Assembly (NCBI GenBank): GCA_018827205.1
Contig: JAHJXZ010000004.1
Location: 1-34,926, forward strand
Length of the DNA: 34,926 nucleotides
Reading direction: 5' to 3'
Source of the DNA: Gammaproteobacteria bacterium
GTDB lineage: Bacteria > Pseudomonadota > Gammaproteobacteria > Pseudomonadales > Pseudomonadaceae
Under the pieces are notes generated by a model. It saw only the letters and a list, made by a program, of their open reading frames with translations, was not told the DNA's origin and searched no databases. Of the stretch, positions 1 through 8,500 are shown piece by piece; position 1 is the first letter of the stretch, and each line of letters begins with the position of its first letter. Both the position numbers and the translations under genes were made by a program.

Positions 1-81
1 GTCAACCACCTCTTTTACCGCCTCAACTCAACTTCGACCAACCTGCCAACGACGCTAAAACCACCACCTCGTCAGCCCGGC

Positions 82-111
82 GCATTCTACACAGCTTTCG
101 CTGCTTTGCAA
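82..111 (-). promoter_or_regulatory. rRNA-type promoter, proximal
   Basis: On the minus strand a -35 box TTGCAA (106-111) and a -10 box TAGAAT (84-89) are separated by 16 bp. A GC-rich discriminator (GCGCC) follows, and an AT-rich stretch at about 112-150 could be an UP element. This layout is typical of stringently controlled rRNA promoters in pseudomonads. Transcription would leave the window at its left edge, so the 16S gene itself is inferred, not seen. Confidence 0.55.
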
Positions 112-181
112 CCCCTATTTTTAAGCTAACTCATTGATTTAAAACGAGTTATCCGAGAAGTCCGCGCCGGAAGAGGTGCGC

Positions 182-209
182 ATTATAGGCCCAGCAGAAA
201 TGCCGTCAA
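182..209 (-). promoter_or_regulatory. rRNA-type promoter, distal
   Basis: The minus strand reads TTGACG (204-209), a 16-bp spacer and a perfect TATAAT (182-187), followed by a GCGCACC discriminator. It sits about 100 bp upstream of the proximal promoter and points the same way, giving a tandem pair as is usual for rRNA operons. It begins only 30 bp below the stop of the SH3 gene, so some transcripts may enter from that gene. Confidence 0.55.
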
Positions 210-238
210 GCTGTTTTGAGGGCCAACCTACCTGCTAC

Positions 239-907
239 TTAAAACCATTGATCGTTACGCTTACGTCGCACACGCGTCAGCACCGGTAAAAGGAGCCCTA
301 GCAGCAGGCCTCCACCAGCGATGCTGCCGCCGTAAGCCATATAACGCATCAGTAGCTGATTATTCTCATCGCCCAGTTGCGCCTGCGCTGTACGCAGGTC
401 TGCCTGAGCCGCACTTAGCTGCGAGCCCAGCGATAAACGCGTGGTTTGCAGTTCATCAATAAGCGCTTTGCGGGTATCCAGGGTTTCCTGCATGCCCTGT
501 ACGCGCGCTGTCCAGGTGTCATTGATACCTGCAAGCTCCTCCGTAAGCTCAGCTACCTTCTGCTCCAATGCAGGCAAGCGCTCGGCCTGCCCAGGTTCAG
601 CCTGCAAGTCACGACTCGGAATCCAAACCGCACTGCCATCTTCGGCTCGAATACGGCTGTAATCCCCCTGCTCACTCAAAAGCTCGACCTTCTGGCCGGC
701 TTGCAAGGTTCCAACAATACGGTAGCCGTCAGTAGGACCGCTGCGCACATAGGTAGCCAGATTGTCGCTGACCCAACGGTCTGCAGCTTCGGCCATCGCA
801 GATGCGCCTAAGGTAAGCACTGTAACGACCAAAGAGCCTATAAAAGGACGAGCACGAAAGCAGGACCAACGGCTGGGTGAACTTACGGAGATTTGAGATG
901 GGGACAT
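239..907 (-). CDS. SH3-domain membrane protein (YgiM/TIGR04211-like)
   Basis: The 222-aa product has an N-terminal signal sequence (hydrophobic stretch RPFIGSLVVTVLTLG then Ala-rich cleavage region), a bacterial SH3 domain (from about residue 45, YVRSGPTDGYRIVGTL), a coiled-coil region (about 110-185) and a C-terminal transmembrane helix (GGSIAGGGLLLGLLLPVL) followed by a basic tail. This order is that of the TIGR04211 SH3 family, of which E. coli YgiM is a member. The role is probably envelope-associated, and the family is functionally ill-defined. The ATG at 907 is preferred over one at 976 because it starts just before the signal peptide and has a GAAGAG-like site upstream. Confidence 0.8.
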   Translation of the reverse strand: MSPSQISVSSPSRWSCFRARPFIGSLVVTVLTLGASAMAEAADRWVSDNLATYVRSGPTDGYRIVGTLQAGQKVELLSEQGDYSRIRAEDGSAVWIPSRDLQAEPGQAERLPALEQKVAELTEELAGINDTWTARVQGMQETLDTRKALIDELQTTRLSLGSQLSAAQADLRTAQAQLGDENNQLLMRYMAYGGSIAGGGLLLGLLLPVLTRVRRKRNDQWF

Positions 908-1197
908 GACACTCTTCACATCAGATGAAAAACATAAGGCTTCACTGAGCGGCCAGCCAGGCGAGCACGCTCGCACAGGCTCAAAGACCGACGTATTGCG
1001 AACGAGTTCACCGCAGACAGAAAGCGGAGCCCATCGTCACCGAAGAAAAGGATGAGCGGTCAGGTTGATATGCAGCGAAAGATCCCCGCACCAGCCCCCA
1101 CCGCGACGCACCCGCTATGTACGCTATAGAACAGAACGGTTAGTGCATCCGCGTATAGTGATCCGGTTAGCCCGTGATCAATCGAAGGGATACCCGA

Positions 1198-1953
1198 ATG
1201 GAGATGTGCAAGCCTCAGCAAAACCACTTGCTGGCGGCGCTTTCAATGGAAGTCAAAGAACGTCTATTCAGTCATATGGAATGGGTTGAACTGCCTCTGG
1301 GTAAAGTGCTTTACGAGTCGGGCGATACCATGCGCCACGTCTACTTCCCAACCGACTCGATCATTTCACTGCTGTACGTGATGGAAAGCGGCGCGTCAGC
1401 TGAAATATCCGTCGTAGGTAATGAAGGGCTGGTAGGCATCGCTCTGTTCATGGGCGGCGAAAGCACACCCAGCCGCGCCGTGGTGCAAAGTGCCGGGCAC
1501 GCCTATCGCTTACCAGGGCAGCACCTCAAGGATGAGTTCAACCGCCACGGTGAGCTGCTGATGCTAATGCTGCGCTACACCCAGGCGTTGATTACCCAAA
1601 TGTCACAGACGGCGGTGTGCAACCGCCACCACTCGATTGATCAGCAGCTATGTCGTTGGCTGCTGTTGTCACTCGACCGTTTGCCCAGCAACAAGCTGAC
1701 CATGACGCAAGAGCTGATCGCCAACATGCTAGGTGTGCGACGTGAAGGCGTCACCGAGGCGGCTGGCAAGCTGCAACGTCAGGGCGTGATCGAGTACAGC
1801 CGGGGGCGAATCACCGTACTGGATCGGCACAAACTCGAACAACTCAGCTGTGAATGCTATGCCGTGGTAAAGAGAGAAACTGATCGATTACTACCCTATA
1901 CCCCATCAACGATGCCTGATGAGCGCTCTATTGCGCCAAAACTTCGTCGTTAA
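1198..1953 (+). CDS. Crp/Fnr-family transcriptional regulator (paralogue 1)
   Basis: The 251-aa protein has an N-terminal cyclic-nucleotide-binding-like beta barrel (about 20-140, with the block GNEGLVGIALFMGG and the later SRAVVQ) and a C-terminal winged helix (about 165-225, with LIANMLGVRREGVTEAAGKL as recognition region). There is no Fnr-type cysteine cluster, and the nucleotide-contact block differs from that of Crp, so the ligand is unknown. The start at 1198 is preceded by GAAGGGA 8 bases upstream, which favours it over the in-frame ATG at 1174. A paralogue follows 65 bp downstream in the same direction. The effector and targets cannot be read from sequence. Confidence 0.85.
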   Translation: MEMCKPQQNHLLAALSMEVKERLFSHMEWVELPLGKVLYESGDTMRHVYFPTDSIISLLYVMESGASAEISVVGNEGLVGIALFMGGESTPSRAVVQSAGHAYRLPGQHLKDEFNRHGELLMLMLRYTQALITQMSQTAVCNRHHSIDQQLCRWLLLSLDRLPSNKLTMTQELIANMLGVRREGVTEAAGKLQRQGVIEYSRGRITVLDRHKLEQLSCECYAVVKRETDRLLPYTPSTMPDERSIAPKLRR

Positions 1954-2018
1954 GTCACCCTGGGTACAGTAGCGTACAGACAGTCTACACACAGACCTGC
2001 AGACTGCAGCGTACGGGA

Positions 2019-2804
2019 ATGCCGGGCACCACTCCCGCGCCCTTCGTCGGCAAGCACCGTGCTGCAGGACTGCCCCAATCAATGCTAGTTAAGCCTCCCT
2101 CTCAGATCGCTAACCACCTGCTGGCCTCGTTGCCGCGTAAAGAGCATGACCGGGTGATGATGCACTGCGAGCTGGTGGACTTGGTATTCGGCAAAGTGCT
2201 CTGTGAACCTGACCGGCCGTTTCGCTACCTGTACTTTCCTGTCTGCGGTTTTATTTCACTGGTGACGACCCTGGGGCCACATCGTCCTCTGGAGCTGGCA
2301 CTGATCGGGAGCGAAGGCATGCTGGGCGCAACCCAGGTGCTAGGGGTCAATACGGCCCCCAATCGTGCAGTGGTACAGGGCAGCGGCAGCGCATTGCGTA
2401 TTGGCGCCCTGCAGTTACGTCAGGCCTTACTGGAATGCCCGCGACTGCTGCAAACGCTCAAACGCTATCTTTATGTGCTGATGGCGCAGTTGGCGCATAA
2501 CATCGCCTGTGCTCACTTCCATGAAGTCGAACCACGCCTGGCGCGCTGGCTGCTGATGAGCCAAGACCGTGCCCATGGCGCGGACCTGCAACTGACCCAT
2601 GAGTTTCTTGCCGATATGCTCGGCGTTCGCCGCAGCGGCGTCACCATCGCGGCCGGTGCATTGCAGCTACGCAAGCTAATCCATTACAAACGCGGACGCA
2701 TCACAGTACTTGATCGCCCTGGCCTCGAGGCAGCTGCCTGCGAATGCTACGGAGCATCAAACAAGGATTACGCACGGACCTTTGTCAGCAACCATCACCA
2801 CTAG
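2019..2804 (+). CDS. Crp/Fnr-family transcriptional regulator (paralogue 2)
   Basis: This 261-aa protein has the same architecture as its upstream neighbour: an effector-domain-like barrel (GSEGMLGATQVLGV, then NRAVVQ) and a winged helix (FLADMLGVRRSGVTIAAGAL), ending in the shared GRITVLDR block. The two look like an old tandem duplication. The start is uncertain. ATG 2019 has only a weak CGGGA upstream, and ATG 2082 has no clear ribosome site. The last 20 bp overlap the end of the convergent cyclic-di-GMP gene, so the two transcripts are antisense at their 3' ends. The ligand is unknown. Confidence 0.8.
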   Translation: MPGTTPAPFVGKHRAAGLPQSMLVKPPSQIANHLLASLPRKEHDRVMMHCELVDLVFGKVLCEPDRPFRYLYFPVCGFISLVTTLGPHRPLELALIGSEGMLGATQVLGVNTAPNRAVVQGSGSALRIGALQLRQALLECPRLLQTLKRYLYVLMAQLAHNIACAHFHEVEPRLARWLLMSQDRAHGADLQLTHEFLADMLGVRRSGVTIAAGALQLRKLIHYKRGRITVLDRPGLEAAACECYGASNKDYARTFVSNHHH

Positions 2805-4905
2805 GACTCGCGCCGGCACAGTCACCCGTCACGCCCGGCTTTCCCAGAAACAACCTAGCGAACTGGTCATTACGTAGGCCGTGACTGAACAGATAGCCCT
2901 GCCCTTCTGCACACTGCCTGTTCTTCAGGAACGATAATTGCGCCTGATTTTCTACCCCCTCGGCGACCACCTTGTACTGCAGGCTGCTACCCACAAGGAT
3001 CATTGCTTGCGCGACGAGGCCGCTACTGGTGCTGATGGCATGGACGACCGACTTATCGATCTTGAGCACATCGATGGGAAACGCCAGTAAGTAGTTGAGA
3101 CTGGAGTAACCGGTGCCAAAGTCGTCCACGGCCAGTTGTACTCCAAGATCCTTGAGCCGCTGCAAGATGCCAGTACTGATAACGGCATCGTGCATCAGCA
3201 CACACTCGCTGATTTCCAATTGCAAACAGGCAGCCTGCAAACCTGTTGCCTGCAGGGTGGTTTGCACGTTGGCGACAAAGTCCGGGTGGAGGAACTCCAG
3301 CGCGGAGATGTTCACCGCAATCGACGCTAGAGCCAGGCCCTGCTCCTGCCATTGCCGAGTTTGCCGACACGCCTCGCGCAATACCCAGCGGCCAATCTGC
3401 ACGAGCAGCCCGCACTCTTCAGCCACTGCGACGAAACGCTCCGGCAAGGTAATGCCCCACTGCGGGTGTACCCAGCGCAACAGCGCTTCAGCGCCAGTCA
3501 CGACGCCGGTCTGTAAGTTGAATTTTGGCTGGTAGTGCAGCATGAAGTCTTGCCGTACCAGGGCTTCAGTGAGCGCGCTTTCGATGTCCTTGCGCTCGAG
3601 TGCCCGCAGGTTCATCGCCTGCTTGAAAAACTGATAGTTGTTCCGCCCGGCTTGTTTGGCGTGATACATCGCCGTATCAGCGTGCTTAAGCAGCGCCTCG
3701 GCATTGTCAGCATCCACCGGGCATACGCTGATACCGATACTGCACGTGACGCGCAACTCATGCCGATCGATGACAAAGGGCTCAGCCAATGCTGTGATGA
3801 TCTTCTGCGCAGTGATGCTGGCGTCCTGCATATTGCGGCCCTCAGCCAGTAACACGACAAACTCGTCGCCGCCATTGCGACTGACCGTGTCCGAGTTGCG
3901 TACACAGCTTAAAAGTCGCTGAGCTACAGCTTGCAGCAACTGATCGCCAATCGCGTGACCATGGGCGTCATTGATGCACTTGAAGTGGTCAAGATCGATA
4001 AACATCAGTGCAATCGCATTGCCACTGCGCTCGGCCAGACCAATAGCCTGGGCGATACGATCATTCAGCAGCACGCGATTAGGCAGTTGGGTGAGTACGT
4101 CATGCTGAGCCAGGTGCGCCATTTTCAGGGTCATGCTGCGCGCCTCACTGACATCATGAAAGACGATCACCGCACCACTGACGTGCCCTTCCAGGTCGAC
4201 AATAGGCGCTGCCGAATCATCGATCGCCACCTGGCTACCATCGCGGCGAACCAATACCGTACCTGCCGCCATGCCCATGGGCTGTTGCTCGCGCAGTACC
4301 AGCCTGACCGGGTTGGGCACCGCGGCGTCGGTGTTACGATTGACCAGATTCATCACCCGGGTAATGGGCTGACCGCGCGCCTCATCGTGTGGCCAGCCGG
4401 TCATGCGCTCCGCCGCAGGGTTGAGATAATCGACCACACCTTGCATATCAGTGCCTATCACCGCATCGCTGATCGAGTGGAGGGTAATTTGCGCCCGCGT
4501 GCGCTCAAGAGACTGATGAGCATCAGCGCGCTTGCGGCCTATAACCTGCTCCACCAGTTGCATCATCAGATAGCCGGCGAACAAGCCTTTGAGTAGATAC
4601 CCCTTGGCCCCGAGCGCCAGGCTATGCTCCGCACGAACCTGATCATGGGCGGCCCACAGGGTGATGATCGGCACGTGCGGCACACTTGCGAACACCTGCA
4701 CAAATGCATCGCTGTCCTTACTTCCCGGTAGCACAGAATCAAGCACCACCACATCGATATCCCCCGCCTGCAAACGCGGCAGAGCGGCCGACCACGACGC
4801 GACCCACTCAGCGCAAAATGAGTCGGCGGTGGCATCCGCGAGCGTTATACATAAGCTGTCACGTACCTCGGTATCTGCAGTGACAATCAGCACCCGGTAC
4901 ACCAT
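2785..4905 (-). CDS. REC-PAS-GGDEF-EAL cyclic-di-GMP turnover protein
   Basis: The 706-aa cytoplasmic protein begins with a receiver domain (1-120, phosphoacceptor Asp56 in VVVLDSVLPG). It continues with a PAS domain (about 140-255), a GGDEF domain (about 270-430, intact GGDEF at 345-349 with an RNSD inhibitory site five residues before it) and an EAL domain (about 450-690). In the EAL domain EALLR, NIS, EISE, DDFGTGYSS, KID, AEGVE and GQGY are all present. Both cyclase and phosphodiesterase activities are therefore plausible. An ATG at 4905 with AAGGAG 5 bases upstream is better than the TTG at 4908. No histidine kinase lies next to it. It converges with and overlaps the second Crp-like gene. 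Confidence 0.9.
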   Translation of the reverse strand: MVYRVLIVTADTEVRDSLCITLADATADSFCAEWVASWSAALPRLQAGDIDVVVLDSVLPGSKDSDAFVQVFASVPHVPIITLWAAHDQVRAEHSLALGAKGYLLKGLFAGYLMMQLVEQVIGRKRADAHQSLERTRAQITLHSISDAVIGTDMQGVVDYLNPAAERMTGWPHDEARGQPITRVMNLVNRNTDAAVPNPVRLVLREQQPMGMAAGTVLVRRDGSQVAIDDSAAPIVDLEGHVSGAVIVFHDVSEARSMTLKMAHLAQHDVLTQLPNRVLLNDRIAQAIGLAERSGNAIALMFIDLDHFKCINDAHGHAIGDQLLQAVAQRLLSCVRNSDTVSRNGGDEFVVLLAEGRNMQDASITAQKIITALAEPFVIDRHELRVTCSIGISVCPVDADNAEALLKHADTAMYHAKQAGRNNYQFFKQAMNLRALERKDIESALTEALVRQDFMLHYQPKFNLQTGVVTGAEALLRWVHPQWGITLPERFVAVAEECGLLVQIGRWVLREACRQTRQWQEQGLALASIAVNISALEFLHPDFVANVQTTLQATGLQAACLQLEISECVLMHDAVISTGILQRLKDLGVQLAVDDFGTGYSSLNYLLAFPIDVLKIDKSVVHAISTSSGLVAQAMILVGSSLQYKVVAEGVENQAQLSFLKNRQCAEGQGYLFSHGLRNDQFARLFLGKPGVTGDCAGASPSGDGC

Positions 4906-5003
4906 CAAATCTCCTTACGCTTGCCGGTTTACCTGCTCTGCACGCGTAAAGCGCATGACTTGCGCTAGGAGATGCATGCGTGATCACTTAAAGGAACTGC
5001 TGA

Positions 5004-5225
5004 TCAAAAACTGAACTTGAGCGTCACTCCGCGCATGCCAGTCGTTAGCGAAATGCCCAACGCCACCGACCACATGCCTTGCGCCTGCACGAACGGTACA
5101 AGCGCTTCCCGGTGATCCACGGCGGTAGGTTGATGCTCCTGCGGCCGGCTGACCAGCAGACTGGCCACATTGAGCGCCACAAGCACTACCGTTGTTATCC
5201 ACCATGAACACGCTTCGATATTCAT
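5004..5225 (-). CDS. possible small membrane protein, unknown function
   Basis: This is a 73-aa open frame. Residues 8-26 (WWITTVVLVALNVASLLV) form a good transmembrane helix, and a second weaker hydrophobic stretch lies near the C-terminus (SVALGISLTTG). The ATG at 5225 has AAAGGGA about 5 bases upstream. It lies in the same direction as the cyclic-di-GMP gene, 98 bp before it, and divergently from ndvB. I do not recognise a family. The ribosome site and helix support it, but the frame is short and could be chance. Confidence 0.4.
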   Translation of the reverse strand: MNIEACSWWITTVVLVALNVASLLVSRPQEHQPTAVDHREALVPFVQAQGMWSVALGISLTTGMRGVTLKFSF

Positions 5226-5597
5226 CTAGTCCCTTTGCTCGGTGTAATCGAATCCACTCGCGGCACGACTTCTGACATCCATATCCTTGAGCCGATAGCA
5301 CGGCAACGTGCCGGACAATGGCAAGTTCGCCACGTCTCCGTCGGTACGCTAGCCCACATAAACGCACGACAAACGCCAGCCTTCGTCATCGACCGCCAAC
5401 CGCACCACTATTCGCAAGAGCCTTACCTGACCGGCAATGTGCGCCAGCGGACAGACAACTACCCCGCCACGCCTGCATGCTGTTGAGCATCAAGCTCAAT
5501 CTTGCGCACGACTCGATGAGATGCCACAGAGCACTCCAGCGCCCGCTCGCCCATTACCATCTGGCCGTTGGCAACGACGCGCCCGGTCAAGGACACA
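5226..5597. other. 372-bp gap without a supported gene
   Basis: This is the divergent spacer between the small minus-strand frame and ndvB. Several short open frames cross it, but none has both a ribosome site and a protein-like composition. It presumably holds the ndvB promoter and leader. I could not pick a convincing -35/-10 pair. Confidence 0.4.
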
Positions 5598-8500
5598 ATG
5601 CCCACCCTCTGGAGCCGCACACTGTCCCATCTGCGCAGACCAACGCAGAAGTTCGTCTATGAGCCCGCCTTGCGTGCCGAGCTGTTCAGCGCCGCACAGA
5701 TGGCCGCCCATGGCCACCAACTGGCCCAACAGCACCAGCTCAACCCCAGTTCCAAGCCTGGTACGTTGCTCAGTCGTCTTTACGAAAACGAGGCGCTGCT
5801 GGCACGCAGTTGCACTTTACTCAGCGAAGTGCCAGTGGCCACGCGGCGGGCCACTCCGGCGGCAGAATGGCTGCTGGACAACTTTTACCTGATCGAGGAG
5901 CAGATCCGTACTGCCCGCAAACACCTACCAAAAGGTTACAACCGTGAGCTTCCGCGCCTGGGCAATGGACCGTCGAGCGGCCTGCCACGGGTCTACGACA
6001 TCGCTCTGGAGACCATTTCCCATGGTGATGGCCGCTTCGACAGCGAAAGTCTGTGCCGTTTCGTGGCAGCCTATCAGTCGGTTACACCGCTGACGCTGGG
6101 CGAGTTGTGGGCCATCCCCATCATGTTGCGCCTGGCCCTGGTTGAGAACCTGCGCCGTGTCGCCTCGCGGGTGATGGCCAACTGGGATGACCGCAACCTG
6201 GCCAACGACTGGGCCGATCTGCTCAGCGAAACCGCTGAGCAGGACCCCAAGAGCGTGGTACTGAGTGTGGCCGATCTGGCCCGCTCGCAACCGCCGATGA
6301 GCAGCTCCTTCGTCGCCGAATTGACCCGCCGTCTACAGGGGCAAAACGCGGCCCTGACCCTGCCGCTGACCTGGGTCGAGCAGGTGCTGGCAGCAAGCGG
6401 GCAAAGCAGCGAGCGACTGGTGCAGCTCGATACCCAGCAGCAGGCCGCCGACCAGGTTTCCATCAGCAACAGCATCAGCAGCTTGCGCCTGCTTTCCGCC
6501 AGCGACTGGCGCAGCTTTGTCGAGCGCATGAGCCACGTCGAACAGGTGTTGAGCGAAGACCCAGCCGGGGTCTACCCCAGCATGGATTTCGCCACCCGTG
6601 ATCACTACCGCCATGTGGTCGAGCGCCTGGCCAAACATTCCGCCCAGACCGAAGAGCAAGTCGCCCGCCTGGCTATCGAGCTGGCGTCGACCAATCAGGG
6701 GCTGGCCGCGCATGTTGGCTTCTACCTGTTGGGTGAGGGACTGAAGCCCCTGGAGCAGCGCCTGGGCGTGCGCTTATCCCTCACCGAACGCTGGCAACGT
6801 GTGCTGCGCCGTGCGCCGCTGGCATTCTTTCTCGGCCCTGCGCTGCTGCTCAGTGTGCTCCTGGCCTGGCCATTTCTAGCCAGCGCACGTACTCATGGGC
6901 TCTCCGACATGCTGTTGGCTCTGCTCAGCGTGCCCGCCCTGCTGATGACCAGTTGCCTGGCGCTGGGGCTGGTGAACTGGCTGGTGACCCTGACGGTGAC
7001 ACCGGACACCCTGCCGCGCCTGGACTACAGCAGCGGTATTCCTGCGCAGTCCCGCACCCTGGTGGTCATTCCCACCTTGATGGACAGTGCGGCCGATGTC
7101 GAAGAACTGGTCGAGGGACTGGAAGTACGTTTTCTCGCTAACCGCGACAGCAATCTGCACTTCGCCTTGCTCACTGACTTTATGGATGCCCCCAGCGCCG
7201 AGCTGGAACAAGATGCGGCCTTGCTGCTGTTGGCGCGTAACCTGATCGAGGCGCTCAACCTGAAATACCCTGCCGGTGAGGCCGAGCGTTTCTACCTGCT
7301 GCATCGCCCACGGCGCTGGAACCCAGCGGAAGGTGTGTGGATGGGGCAGGAACGTAAACGAGGCAAACTCGCCGCGCTGAATGCCTTGCTGCGCGGTCAG
7401 GGGCAAGAGCAATTCACGATGATCGCCGGCGCTATCGACGCGCTGCCCAAAGTCAATTACGTAATTACCCTGGATACCGACACCCAACTGCCGCGTGATG
7501 TCGCCAAACAACTGGTCGGCGCCCTCGCCCACCCGCTGAACCACGCCGTATTTGACGCCGATGGGCGCAACATCTGCTCTGGCTACGCAATTCTCCAGCC
7601 ACGCGTGGGCATCAGCCTGCCCAGTAGCGCTCGTTCGGCCTATGCCCAGCTGTTCGGCAGCGATGCAGGGGTCGACCCTTACACCCGCGCAGTCTCCGAT
7701 GTGTATCAGGACCTGTTCCGCCATGGCTCCTTTGTCGGCAAGGGTATCTATGCCGTGGACGCTTTCGAGCATGCCCTAGAAGGCTGTTTTCCGGATAACC
7801 GCATTCTCAGCCACGACCTTATCGAAGGCTGCTATGCCTGCTCGGGCCTGCTGAGCGACGTGCAACTGTATGAAGAGCACCCGGCCAGCTACAGCGCCGA
7901 CTGCAAACGGCGGCACCGCTGGATTCGCGGCGACTGGCAGTTGCTGCCCTGGCTATTGCCCTGGATTGCCAAGCCCCAGGGCGGCCTGCAGCGCAACCGC
8001 CTCGATGCGCTGGCCCGCTGGAAGATCCTCGACAACCTGCGCCGTAGCCTGGAGCCGGTCGCCTTCCTGACGATGCTGCTGTGCGGCTGGCTAGCGCTCC
8101 CCCTTGCGCTGCACTGGAACCTGGCGGTGCTCGCCCTGGTACTGACCCAGCCGGTGCTCGGTTCACTGCTGGAGCTGCTGCGCAAACCTCATGATATTCC
8201 GCTCATGCAACACCTGCGGGCGACCGCGCGCAGCGCCGCACAGCACTTCAGTCGCGCACTGCTGGCGCTGGTGTGGCTACCGGCAGAAGCACTGCTCAGC
8301 GTCGACGCCATCGTCCGCACGTTGTGGCGGGTGCTGGTCAGTCGAAAACGCTTGCTGCAATGGAGCCCATCGCGCGAAGTGGAGCGCAGCAGCCATAACG
8401 ACCTTGCTGGCTTGTACCGCTTGATGTGGGTCGCACCACTGACGGCGCTGCTCACAAGCGTGCTTCTGCTACCTACACCCTGGGTGCTGCTACTCGCCAG

